10,741 nt of DNA from Methanocellaceae archaeon UBA148. GTDB taxonomy: Archaea > Halobacteriota > UBA148. A model generated the notes under the pieces. That model was given only the letters and a program-made list of their open reading frames with translations, was not told where the DNA came from and ran no database searches. The stretch is taken from positions 1-10,741 of the forward strand of contig DAHG01000007.1 of NCBI GenBank assembly GCA_002495885.1, in the 5' to 3' direction. This document shows positions 1-6,804 of this stretch, one piece after another (position 1 is the stretch's first letter; every line of letters starts with the position of its first letter). The translations under genes were made by a program, and so were the position numbers.

Positions 1-1145
1 CTGACCTTGTAAGTGCCCTTTTCGACCATGTAAGCCCCGGGAATCGTCCACTTGTAGGACCCGTCAGCCTCTACAGTTGTGACATTGGCATTGTTGAACC
101 TGGCAGTGCCATTTGGATATGTGACTTCTATGAACACAGGGGTGTCCTTTTGCCTGTTTGACGCACCTGTGACGTCTGTCTTCAGCATTAATACTGTGTC
201 ACCTGCTTGTGCGGTCAACGTAGAACCTATAACGGTGATAGTTGCCTTTTGCTCTAATGTCGTGCCTGCTATTACCGCCTTGATCTCGTAGGCACCTGGT
301 GCCGCCACATTTGCAGCCACTGCACTTTGAGTGCTCCACTTTACGCTGTAGCCTTTGGTGATTGAATTATAATAGACCGTTTGTAAGGTACCCTTAGCCG
401 GGTTAACCGTGATCGTTGGCGCTGCGGTCGCAGTACCTGTTATTGTGACCTCATTTCCTTCTACCACCGTTGATGGTACAGACAGCGAGAGTGTCTTTGA
501 TAAGACGGCAAAAGACTTTGTCGCTATAACATCCTTGTTGGCAAGTACGATCTTTGCCTCGACTGTGTAGCTCTTTTCGGTGATGTCGGTGTCAAATGCG
601 GTGGCTGAGAACTTGCCGTTCTGTACTGTAACGGTCACCTGTGCGCCTATTGGGCTCATTCCGTCATACACCTGAATCGCCACATTGTAGCCTTCCAGAT
701 TAGACGATCCGTTGATCGCTATAACGTCTTTTCTGTATATGCTGGTGGTATCCCTTGTATCAGTGGTCTTATCATCTATCTCTATCGAGAGAGACGCAGC
801 ACTTAGGTATATCACCGATTGACTTGCAGAACCGACGACAGCTATTTTGTAGTTGCCAGCTCCTTCGTTTTTAGTGGACCATGTTGCTGGTGGTGTAAGG
901 GCTTGTGAAACCGCTGATGCACCCTCAACATATTCCAAGCAATCGGATGCCTTGAATGGGCCTTGAACGGTAACTGACTTACCAACATCCGTCCCATCCA
1001 CAGAAATAGCTATATCCTGTCCAACGTAGGCTATAGACCCATTAGATGGTGTAACCACTGCTGCCACTGCGGGCGTCACAAACGCTGAGAACATCGATAG
1101 AACCATTAGCGTCACTAAAAGCGTGGCTGTAATTTTATTCTTCAT
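1..1145 (-). CDS. Secreted Ig-like surface (S-layer-like) protein, C-terminus beyond window
   Basis: This reading frame is open from ATG at 1145 to the window edge, giving 381 codons with no stop, so the protein is truncated by the window only. Residues 1-28 form a Sec signal peptide: KNK, then a hydrophobic stretch of about 20 residues, ending PAVAA. The rest is rich in Thr, Val, Ala and Ser and reads as alternating beta strands. At least three Ig/CARDB-like segments can be suggested, around residues 117-215, 218-305 and 308-381, each opening with a strand such as SLSIEI, TLSLSV or TLTAQA. Four N-glycosylation sequons are visible (N35, N145, N345, N354). There is one Cys (C69). The start is well supported: GGGAGGTT lies 9 nt upstream and a TATA box further up. 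A role as envelope or S-layer glycoprotein is inferred from composition. No specific family was recognised, and the anchor would lie in the missing part. Confidence 0.8.
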   Translation of the reverse strand, partial: MKNKITATLLVTLMVLSMFSAFVTPAVAAVVTPSNGSIAYVGQDIAISVDGTDVGKSVTVQGPFKASDCLEYVEGASAVSQALTPPATWSTKNEGAGNYKIAVVGSASQSVIYLSAASLSIEIDDKTTDTRDTTSIYRKDVIAINGSSNLEGYNVAIQVYDGMSPIGAQVTVTVQNGKFSATAFDTDITEKSYTVEAKIVLANKDVIATKSFAVLSKTLSLSVPSTVVEGNEVTITGTATAAPTITVNPAKGTLQTVYYNSITKGYSVKWSTQSAVAANVAAPGAYEIKAVIAGTTLEQKATITVIGSTLTAQAGDTVLMLKTDVTGASNRQKDTPVFIEVTYPNGTARFNNANVTTVEADGSYKWTIPGAYMVEKGTYKV

Positions 1146-1154
1146 TATCTCTCT

Positions 1155-1162
1155 AACCTCCC
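1155..1162 (-). promoter_or_regulatory. Strong Shine-Dalgarno site of the surface-protein gene
   Basis: Read on the minus strand this is GGGAGGTT, closely complementary to the archaeal 16S rRNA 3' end, ending 9 nt before the ATG at 1145. It fixes the start of the surface-protein gene and is among the strongest SD sites in the window, which suits a highly expressed envelope protein. Confidence 0.75.
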
Positions 1163-1202
1163 TTTTTTTATTTTCTTTTGTTGAAGTGATATAATGTCCA
1201 CC

Positions 1203-1210
1203 TTTATAAG
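1203..1210 (-). promoter_or_regulatory. Probable TATA box of the surface-protein gene
   Basis: The minus strand reads CTTATAAA here, preceded by purine-rich AAAGT as a possible BRE. With the usual archaeal spacing, transcription would start near 1180, leaving a leader of about 35 nt that includes the SD. The position is inferred from spacing only. Confidence 0.5.
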
Positions 1211-1227
1211 ACTTTGGTCATAATCAT

Positions 1228-1300
1228 AGCATTTAGCCTTCTGGTGGCATACTCCCCCCCAACTTGAGATTATATTTGATATACATCCTATTTAAATGCT
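1228..1300. repeat. 8-bp inverted repeat upstream of the surface-protein promoter
   Basis: AGCATTTA at 1228-1235 and its exact reverse complement TAAATGCT at 1293-1300 flank about 57 bp lying just upstream of the surface-protein TATA box. The interval also contains a run of seven C at 1254-1260. It may be a regulator-binding arrangement or chance in AT-rich DNA. The remainder of 1211-1523 is AT-rich and holds no gene that I can recognise. Confidence 0.25.
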
Positions 1301-1519
1301 TTGCGGTCATTTGAAGCTTTTAAAGCCATAATGTCATCGAATATCGAATTCAGAATATCAAATTGAGCATGTCATAAATATTTGTAATAAATAGATAATC
1401 AATTCAGACATATCGAGTTACCATCAAGGATAAAAGGATAATTAGGTATAACTCTCTTTTTATCTTCATTTTCAGATGGAGGTACCCCGTTCTAACCAAC
1501 CCATAAAATCGAAATATTA

Positions 1520-1536
1520 TATTCTAGGTTAGAATA
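1520..1536. repeat. Small perfect hairpin between the leuS operon and the surface-protein gene
   Basis: TATTCTA, loop GGT, TAGAATA: a 7-bp perfect stem with a 3-nt loop. An overlapping 8-bp pair, TTCTAACC at 1490-1497 with GGTTAGAA at 1527-1534, could form an alternative longer-range stem. It lies at the 3' side of the leuS transcription unit, so RNA-end protection or a protein site is possible. The function is unknown. Confidence 0.35.
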
Positions 1537-1739
1537 CAAATATCATGAGTTTTACAGTATTTTAAGCTAAAAAAAGTATCATCTGGTTCAATGCACAATC
1601 CATCTCGTACTTCAGCAAGTAAGCAGTCTGTCATCAACACCCATCTTTCCCATAATTTTATCCGTATTTCCAGATAGGATAATTCTTTGTTTAATTTTTT
1701 ATGGTTGGCTTTTGATATTCGATTTTTGTATTTCCTCAA
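1524..1739 (-). CDS. Doubtful 71-aa hypothetical protein downstream of leuS
   Basis: This frame opens with TTG at 1739, which overlaps the leuS stop codon (TTGA), and runs 71 codons to TAG. The product is basic and helix-prone at the N-terminus (KNR, NHKKLNKEL, EIRIKLWERW) and has three Cys. In its favour are the stop-start overlap, which could allow translational coupling, and a plausible amino-acid mix. Against it are the rare TTG start, no SD, no recognised family, AT-rich sequence like the surrounding intergenic DNA, and a T7 run on the coding strand (1569-1575) that would be a natural archaeal transcription stop for leuS. It may simply be a 3' untranslated region. Confidence 0.25.
   Translation of the reverse strand: MRKYKNRISKANHKKLNKELSYLEIRIKLWERWVLMTDCLLAEVRDGLCIEPDDTFFSLKYCKTHDICILT
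1569..1575 (-). terminator. Candidate U-tract terminator of the leuS operon
   Basis: Seven consecutive A on the plus strand give a U7 run in the leuS-direction transcript about 160 nt after the leuS stop. Archaeal RNA polymerase terminates at U-rich tracts without needing a hairpin, and this is the longest such run after leuS before the surface-protein promoter region. It falls inside the doubtful 71-aa frame. Confidence 0.3.
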
Positions 1740-4549
1740 GCAATGTATATGGAAGGTCTTCCAGGAATGGAGAGTCTCCTTTTGTTCTGGGGATCATAAT
1801 CCGCATCTACCTTGACCGTTAAGCCGACCTCCCCCTCGATGAAGTCTTTTGCATCTCGCAATACATCCCCTTCGTTCATTCTCTGGACGCTTATCCTGTC
1901 TGAGAACATCCTCTTAACGAACTCTGATACTTCCTTGCCCCTTTTCCTCAGGTTCTCCTCTTGCATAACTTCTTTCATGGCATCGCCGATGCCCTTGTCT
2001 CCAACAATCTCTAATACCTTCCACTTCCAATCCTCTGCAGTGTATATATATGCGGTGGAGCCGTCCCTTATCTTAGCTATGCCAAGAATCTCTTTGACAT
2101 CATCTATGATACCTTTGGCGAACTCTTCACCCCTCTCAATTTCATCGTCGATTTTATCTTCGTCGTAGGTTGGATATCCTGCAAGAGAGATGAAACCCTC
2201 TCCGCCCAATTTTTCCCATATCTCCTCACATATATGCGGCACGAAAGGAGCGAGAATCTTGGTCTGGGTTAGGATAAACCAATCCATCAATTCCCTGTTT
2301 TGCCCAGCCCTTCTTAGATACCATCTCAAATATCTCTGAAGATCAAAATAACCTCTCTGAAGAGCTGTTCTGAACTCCGTGCTATCCATCATTTCTAGGG
2401 TGGCTTTTATCGCCCTGTTTGTGACGGAGCTGAACCATCGGTCGATGTATTTTATATCAGTTCTGCCTTTACCATAATTTTCAAGGGCAAAGTCACGCCA
2501 CTGCTCGAGTTTAGAGCCTATGGATTTTGCGAACTCGGTGTCCCAGTTGGGATCATCAAGTCCTTCACCGCCATACATCAGCGTCAATCTGGTGACATCT
2601 GCGCCATACGTGTCATGAATCTGTCGCAAAGTGTAAAAATTGCCCTTTGATTTGCTCATTTTGAATCCATCGATCTGAATGAATCCATTGACGCCTATTC
2701 CAAGCGGCCAATATGCCTTTGGGAATAGTGCTACGTGGTTAAACAGGCAGAAAGCGAGATGGTTCTGCACAAGGTCTTTACCAGAATTTCTGAAATCGAA
2801 CGGATACCAATATTCGAACTCAGCCCTCATTTTTCTCAGTAGTTCAACCGATACATGGGCATCTCTTGCTACCTTCTCATCGTTTCCAACGCCCATGAAG
2901 ACGTAATCGAAAAATGAATCTGTCGCCTCAATGCCGTATCTTTCATCTTCCAGATAACGGGAAATGGCATAGTATGCCATGTATACCGTCGAGTCAGACA
3001 GGGATTCTATCACCCATTTCTCATCCCATGGAAGCGTCGTTCCAAGCCCAAACTCCCTTGTGCAAGCCCAATCTTTCAACCAGTCGATGACATAGTCGAA
3101 TTGCCTCCGAACCTTGTCAGGATAGAGAATCATATTGTCCAGGGCTTCATGTGTCCTTTTTTTCCATTCTTCATCTGAGTACTTCAAAAACCATTGATCC
3201 GATACGATTTTCACGATGCATTTGGTTAAGCACCTGCAAATGACCTCTTCGGATAACTCATAGAATAATACGGCTTTGTTCTCTCCCATAAAATCGCTGA
3301 CAATTTTTTCTTTTGCCTCAAAAACCTTCAACCCCGCATACTTCCCGGTATTCTCGTTTAATATGCCAGTATGGAATTCCTTCTTATAAATTTCCTTTGT
3401 CGCCCCCTCTAGTCTCGGGTCCTCTTGACACGCTATCCCCATTTTTTCAACTATCTCTATCGCAGGATGCGCTCCGTAACCAGGAACTTTGATCAACGAA
3501 ATGGGTTCTATTTCTTCCACCAAAGTACTGGTTACTCCGTACTTTCGTGGATTCTCCTGCGCATCTTTCAGTGCAGCGTAGTCATAGGGAGCGTGAGAGG
3601 GGACTGACATCACTATACCGGTTCCCGTATCGGATTTGACGAAAGTCGCAGGAAGAATTGGCGCTTGTCCCCCGGTTACCTTGTTAGTGCAACGTTCTCC
3701 CACCATACTCTCGCCTTTTAAGTGCCTGAATATTTCCACAACGTGCTTTTGCGCTCGCAGCTTCTCGACCATGTCCTCTGATATGATCCAACGCTCGTTA
3801 TCCACGCCTGCCTCAACATAGCCTGCTTCGGGATTGACCCAGAGATTGGTGACGCCAAAAGAGGTTTCGGGTCGATAAGTCGCAGTTGGCAACACTTTAC
3901 CATTGAAATCGAACTTGATCAGGTATGTCTCCTCTGGAGTGGTGCCTTCTCCTTCCAGACGTCCATGGTCTCCCACAGGAGAAGAGCATTTGCTACACCA
4001 AACAACCGGATGTTCCCCTTTTATGACATAGCCCCCCTCTTTTAATTTCCTAAACTGCCATTTGATGAAAGCATCATAAGGAGGATTCAATGAAGTCGTG
4101 ATGAAACTCCTGCGCCAGTCTATGCTGGCACCCAGATTTTTAAGATCTTGCATCGCTTCTTTGGGAAAGAAAGAGGTCCAGTATATCGGGTCTGAAAAAT
4201 TGGGGACCTCCTCAGTAGTAATGCCCATTTGTTTCAGTATGTCTATCTGAGCTTTCTCATTCTCTGCTATTCTCTGCGCAGCAGCTATTATTGGCGTGCC
4301 GGTGCAATGAAAAGCGAAGGGGAACAACACATTATAGCCCTGCATGCGCTTGTATCGTGCAAATACTTCCACCCTCATCAAAGAAAACGTGTGCCCCAGA
4401 TGGAAGTAGCCATTCATATAGGGATAAGGGAAGTTTACAAAAAATTTCTTTTTAGAGGCGTCTATCTCCGCTTCAAATATCCTTGATTTCGCCCAATAGC
4501 TCTGCCACTTCTCCTCCATATGACGATTTGAAAAAGATTGGCGATTCAT
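1736..4549 (-). CDS. leuS: Leucyl-tRNA synthetase, archaeal type
   Basis: This cytoplasmic class Ia enzyme attaches leucine to tRNA-Leu using ATP. The 937 residues match the archaeal/eukaryal-type length. The HIGH-type signature is HLGH at residues 50-53, and KMSKS is at 630-634 (preceded by IDGF). The CP1 editing insert, which hydrolyses mischarged tRNA, spans roughly 200-430. It includes the threonine-containing TATYRPETSFG (222-232) and VPSHAPYDYAAL with its conserved Asp at 323. Cys-rich motifs sit at 185-188 (CSKC) and 438-444 (CRCLTKC), the latter followed by the family's DQWFLKY. The C-terminus ends IPGRPSIYIA, typical of a complete protein. The ATG at 4549 has no SD; the 18-nt gap to the upstream gene is pure A/T. 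A second ATG at residue 11 (HMEEKW) is possible but equally lacks an SD. It is the last firm gene of the nob1-gfcR-leuS unit. Confidence 0.97.
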   Translation of the reverse strand: MNRQSFSNRHMEEKWQSYWAKSRIFEAEIDASKKKFFVNFPYPYMNGYFHLGHTFSLMRVEVFARYKRMQGYNVLFPFAFHCTGTPIIAAAQRIAENEKAQIDILKQMGITTEEVPNFSDPIYWTSFFPKEAMQDLKNLGASIDWRRSFITTSLNPPYDAFIKWQFRKLKEGGYVIKGEHPVVWCSKCSSPVGDHGRLEGEGTTPEETYLIKFDFNGKVLPTATYRPETSFGVTNLWVNPEAGYVEAGVDNERWIISEDMVEKLRAQKHVVEIFRHLKGESMVGERCTNKVTGGQAPILPATFVKSDTGTGIVMSVPSHAPYDYAALKDAQENPRKYGVTSTLVEEIEPISLIKVPGYGAHPAIEIVEKMGIACQEDPRLEGATKEIYKKEFHTGILNENTGKYAGLKVFEAKEKIVSDFMGENKAVLFYELSEEVICRCLTKCIVKIVSDQWFLKYSDEEWKKRTHEALDNMILYPDKVRRQFDYVIDWLKDWACTREFGLGTTLPWDEKWVIESLSDSTVYMAYYAISRYLEDERYGIEATDSFFDYVFMGVGNDEKVARDAHVSVELLRKMRAEFEYWYPFDFRNSGKDLVQNHLAFCLFNHVALFPKAYWPLGIGVNGFIQIDGFKMSKSKGNFYTLRQIHDTYGADVTRLTLMYGGEGLDDPNWDTEFAKSIGSKLEQWRDFALENYGKGRTDIKYIDRWFSSVTNRAIKATLEMMDSTEFRTALQRGYFDLQRYLRWYLRRAGQNRELMDWFILTQTKILAPFVPHICEEIWEKLGGEGFISLAGYPTYDEDKIDDEIERGEEFAKGIIDDVKEILGIAKIRDGSTAYIYTAEDWKWKVLEIVGDKGIGDAMKEVMQEENLRKRGKEVSEFVKRMFSDRISVQRMNEGDVLRDAKDFIEGEVGLTVKVDADYDPQNKRRLSIPGRPSIYIA

Positions 4550-4567
4550 AAATATAAAATAAAATAT

Positions 4568-5161
4568 TTATTCCACTCTGTTCATCTTGATCAACGAATA
4601 TAGGGGAACACCCGCTATTGAGTCCAATCCTTTCTTATCGATCATAACTGACATTGCAAGAGGTTTCGAGCCCAGTTCCTCCAACACCTCAACAGTTTCT
4701 TTCATCGTGGACCCTGTGGTGATCACATCGTCGATGATGATGCACTTTCTGCCTTTAACTTGGGCGAAGTTACGACTGAACGTGCCCTTTACACCTTCCC
4801 GCTCAGCCCGGTGTTTGCTAGGAAGGAAAACTGCCAATTCAACTCCAAGCTCATCCGCAACCAAACTTGCAAAGGGTATTCCGCTTAGTGCAACTCCGAC
4901 TACGACGTCTATATCCAGACCGTTGTCCAGAGATTCTAAGACCATATCGGTAAGCGCAGATGCGATGTAACTCATTCTTTGTGAGCTTGATCCTATTTTA
5001 CTCCAATCCACGAATATGTCCTTGGGAGCTTCTTTAGTAGGGCGAGTGAGTAACCATGTGACAGTTTCGCTTGATACATTAAGTTCATCGGCAATTTCTC
5101 CGGGTCTCAGCCCCTTATTTCTTAGCTCCATCGCCTTTTTTACCAGTTCATCAATATTCAT
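4568..5161 (-). CDS. GfcR-type transcriptional regulator (orotate phosphoribosyltransferase-like protein)
   Basis: The 197 residues combine an N-terminal helix-turn-helix (about 5-40, with GLRPGEIADELNVSSETV) and a phosphoribosyltransferase fold. The PRPP-binding loop is CIIIDDVITTGST at 140-152. A second conserved loop, VGVALSGIPFASLVADELG, covers 88-106. True orotate phosphoribosyltransferases lack the N-terminal HTH, so this is the archaeal PyrE-like regulator family. Its characterised haloarchaeal member, GfcR, activates sugar-catabolism genes; a purine- or PRPP-sensing role is plausible in others. The ligand here is unknown. The ATG overlaps the nob1 stop (ATGA), so translation is probably coupled, and the purine-rich GGAGAGGAGTGG upstream provides an SD. 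The target in this organism cannot be read from context, because the neighbours are translation genes rather than sugar-catabolism genes. Confidence 0.88.
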   Translation of the reverse strand: MNIDELVKKAMELRNKGLRPGEIADELNVSSETVTWLLTRPTKEAPKDIFVDWSKIGSSSQRMSYIASALTDMVLESLDNGLDIDVVVGVALSGIPFASLVADELGVELAVFLPSKHRAEREGVKGTFSRNFAQVKGRKCIIIDDVITTGSTMKETVEVLEELGSKPLAMSVMIDKKGLDSIAGVPLYSLIKMNRVE

Positions 5162-5649
5162 CTAAATCCACTCCTCTCCTTTTTACCCTTTTTTTTCAAT
5201 CTTGAGCCACACACCGGACAGGTGCTACCACTCGGAAAATACCTATTACATCCAATACAATGTTTTTCCCATATTAAAACATCTCGGATCCCTCTTTGGA
5301 TTATCGGTTTTATCTTGACTCCAAGTCTGGATGCCATATTTTGAATTTCGTAGTCATCAGAGACAAGATACACTCCATCATCCATGTACTGGAGAGCTTT
5401 TGCCAGTAAATTGATATCGGTTTTAGATAACGAATCGAAATCTCCGGTCCTCTTTGCCTCTCTCTCAACCAAACTGATGTAATTTTTTTCCGCTTGCTCA
5501 ACCTTCATGCCAGCATCCTGAGCCATCTCGAAGAGTAGGATGGATTTTTCATCCTTTAATTCGGTCATTACATCTGGCACCGTCACCAATTCTCCATCTA
5601 AACGAAATCCGTGGATGAACACCATGGAATCCAATATTAATTTGGACAT
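5158..5649 (-). CDS. nob1: Endonuclease Nob1 (PIN domain plus zinc ribbon)
   Basis: Nob1 cuts pre-16S rRNA to form the mature 3' end during small-subunit assembly. With the ATG at 5649 the protein is 163 residues. The PIN domain opens LILDSMVFI (catalytic Asp) and carries the acidic residues expected of the metal site in VPDVMTEL, LSKTDINLLAKAL and LVSDDYEI. A C-terminal zinc ribbon follows with two CxxC pairs (HCIGCNRYF and TCPVCGSRL), then a very basic tail suited to rRNA binding. An in-frame GTG three codons upstream (5658) would give 166 residues. I prefer the ATG because AAGTGA sits just before it, and the likely transcription start from the TATA box at about 5685-5696 falls around the GTG. 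It is the first gene of the nob1-gfcR-leuS operon and its stop overlaps the next start. Confidence 0.93.
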   Translation of the reverse strand: MSKLILDSMVFIHGFRLDGELVTVPDVMTELKDEKSILLFEMAQDAGMKVEQAEKNYISLVEREAKRTGDFDSLSKTDINLLAKALQYMDDGVYLVSDDYEIQNMASRLGVKIKPIIQRGIRDVLIWEKHCIGCNRYFPSGSTCPVCGSRLKKKGKKERSGFR

Positions 5650-5684
5650 CAATTTCACTTTTCAAGGTGCGTAGTCACTCACTC

Positions 5685-5701
5685 ATAAATAAATTTAACC
5701 G
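5685..5701 (-). promoter_or_regulatory. Probable TATA/BRE of the nob1-gfcR-leuS operon
   Basis: The minus strand reads GGTTAAATTTATTTAT, a TATA-like block with a short upstream element. Archaeal spacing of about 25 nt puts the transcription start near 5660, about 10 nt before the nob1 ATG at 5649. The GCAAAG/CTTTGC palindrome lies directly upstream. Confidence 0.45.
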
Positions 5702-5702
5702 A

Positions 5703-5716
5703 GCAAAGGGCTTTGC
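5703..5716. repeat. Palindrome upstream of the nob1 promoter
   Basis: GCAAAG-GG-CTTTGC: two perfect 6-bp arms around a 2-bp centre, next to the TATA block on its upstream side. That is where an archaeal activator would bind. Alternatively it is a hairpin at the end of the transcript from the gene at 5859-6584. It is short enough that chance cannot be excluded. Confidence 0.4.
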
Positions 5717-5782
5717 ATCTAAAGTGACTTTTGACCCTAAAATCTAATGGGCGCTCCAAAAGTCAGGCGTTTTAGCGACTTT

Positions 5783-5814
5783 GTTAGCACAGCTATTTTA
5801 AGGTGATAGCTAAC
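5783..5814. repeat. Overlapping inverted repeats with competing stems
   Basis: GTTAGC (5783-5788) pairs with GCTAAC (5809-5814), while AGCTAT (5791-5796) pairs with ATAGCT (5806-5811). The two right arms overlap, so the stems exclude each other. A weaker pair AAAGTC/GACTTT (5759-5764, 5777-5782) lies beside them. All sit in the 3' region of the membrane-protein gene, whose stop is at 5859. A terminator or RNA-stability role is the simplest reading. Confidence 0.35.
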
Positions 5815-5852
5815 AGTTCCCCGATAGGATTTGTACCAATGTGATAACATAA

Positions 5853-5864
5853 ATTTAGCTAAAT
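5853..5864. repeat. 12-bp perfect palindrome spanning a stop codon
   Basis: ATTTAGCTAAAT is perfectly self-complementary and contains the TAG stop (5859-5861, minus strand) of the membrane-protein gene. It shares the AGCT core with the nearby repeats at 5783-5814. Confidence 0.35.
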
Positions 5865-6584
5865 AAACCTTCTGCGATATTTTACGAAAACTATCACCAG
5901 CGATAGAAACACGCACCCTGCCAGAATCCATGATAGCGGTGTATTCGTAAAAATATCATAAAAAGTATCATATATTGATGGTTCGAAACTTTCAGCCACA
6001 ATGATCTCCCATCCATCAATCATCTCGTGGTGTAACCGCTCGTTCTCCGGCGTACGCTCGTCAACCCAGAGCGTGACCGTTTTCCGCGCTGAGCGGTCTA
6101 CCGAAATTCCGCCAATTTTCATCTCGGGATTCTCTTTCCATCTCTCTATTTGATCCTTGATCCAAGCTACTTCTTCATCAGTTGCCTCTCCGCCTTCTGT
6201 TTGTTTTAACCACACATTGACTTTCCAATCACCAATCATTGTGCCATTTAATTGTCGATTCTCTGGTGCAAGTTCATAAACCCAGATATCGACTTCCTTT
6301 ATTTTTCTAATTATTACCCATTCTGCTATTTGCAGCTCAGGGTTCTTTTCTAAATCTTCTATTTCTGAGTTTATCCAGGCTATATCTTCACATTCCGTTT
6401 CATTCGGTGGATAGGTCTTAGCGCTATCCGAAGGGCTACCGACTGCCTTAGCACGATATACAAAACCTTCACCCACTTCGTTTGCTTCCGAAAATGTGTG
6501 ACAGGCGTGATAGAGTTGTGGAGAGCTAAGAGCTAAAACCAAGATGATACCTACAAGAACGCCTTTTAACCCCTTATTTTTCAT
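5859..6584 (-). CDS. Membrane-anchored surface protein with two tandem copies of an unrecognised domain
   Basis: I do not recognise this 241-residue protein. Residues 1-20 are a basic start followed by a hydrophobic segment (signal peptide or signal anchor). Residues 216-235 form a C-terminal membrane helix followed by KYRRRF, so the bulk (about 25-210) should lie outside the cell. That part is two copies of one domain, about 62-127 and 134-198. They share AWI at 69/140, NPE at 81/152, LWV- or IWV-type strands at 100/172, PEN at 107/179, MI at 116/188 and a following W. Each copy looks like a helix followed by beta strands. Two Cys (28, 65) lie in the N-terminal part and one (224) in the membrane helix. 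ATG is supported by AGGTAA at 6590-6595. It stands alone between the nob1 operon and the histone gene, divergent from the latter. An adhesin, receptor or envelope-stress role would be guesswork. Confidence 0.85.
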   Translation of the reverse strand: MKNKGLKGVLVGIILVLALSSPQLYHACHTFSEANEVGEGFVYRAKAVGSPSDSAKTYPPNETECEDIAWINSEIEDLEKNPELQIAEWVIIRKIKEVDIWVYELAPENRQLNGTMIGDWKVNVWLKQTEGGEATDEEVAWIKDQIERWKENPEMKIGGISVDRSARKTVTLWVDERTPENERLHHEMIDGWEIIVAESFEPSIYDTFYDIFTNTPLSWILAGCVFLSLVIVFVKYRRRFI

Positions 6585-6649
6585 TTCTCTTACCTTAGAT
6601 GCGCATGCTATGTATACAACACAACAACACTAAAAGATTAGTAATGGCT

Positions 6650-6657
6650 CTTTTATT
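6650..6657 (-). promoter_or_regulatory. Possible TATA box of the duplicated-domain membrane-protein gene
   Basis: The minus strand reads AATAAAAG within a purine-rich context. Transcription would start near 6625, giving a leader of about 40 nt that contains the AGGTAA SD site. The stretch 6658-6750 between this and the histone promoter shows no gene. Confidence 0.35.
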
Positions 6658-6755
6658 CTTCTCTTTTTCCCCTGTGTTATGTTATTCTTCCAAAGTCTAC
6701 TATTTGCCCCCAAGTCCCAATTTTTTGACACTTTAGTGAAAAGTCCGAGCAAAGG

Positions 6756-6770
6756 CGAAAGTTATATACC
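6756..6770 (+). promoter_or_regulatory. Histone promoter: BRE-like CGAAAG plus TATA box
   Basis: CGAAAGTTATATACC joins a BRE-like purine element to a TATA box (TTATATAC, 6762-6769). The transcription start is expected around 6790, immediately before the SD. The first nine bases recur exactly in front of thi4 at 8673-8681. Just upstream lies a small CACT-TT-AGTG inverted repeat (6730-6739). Confidence 0.65.
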
Positions 6771-6790
6771 GTCCACATACTAATCGATTC

Positions 6791-6798
6791 AGAGGTGA
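6791..6798 (+). promoter_or_regulatory. Shine-Dalgarno site that fixes the GTG start of the histone gene
   Basis: AGAGGTGA matches the archaeal SD consensus and ends 6 nt before the GTG at 6805, so the non-ATG start is well supported. Confidence 0.75.
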
Positions 6799-6804
6799 AA
6801 AGAC

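Noticed and set aside
79..291. 70-codon plus-strand frame at the left end
   Set aside because: It lies opposite the signal-peptide-bearing surface-protein frame, which is open across the whole 1145 bases and has a strong SD.
1812..4486. Multiple plus-strand and alternate minus frames within leuS
   Set aside because: leuS is continuous and conserved over the whole stretch; these are frame shadows without starts, SD sites or motifs.
5650..5658. GTG at 5658 as the nob1 start
   Set aside because: The predicted transcription start lies at or just before it, and the SD-like AAGTGA overlaps it and serves the ATG at 5649 instead.
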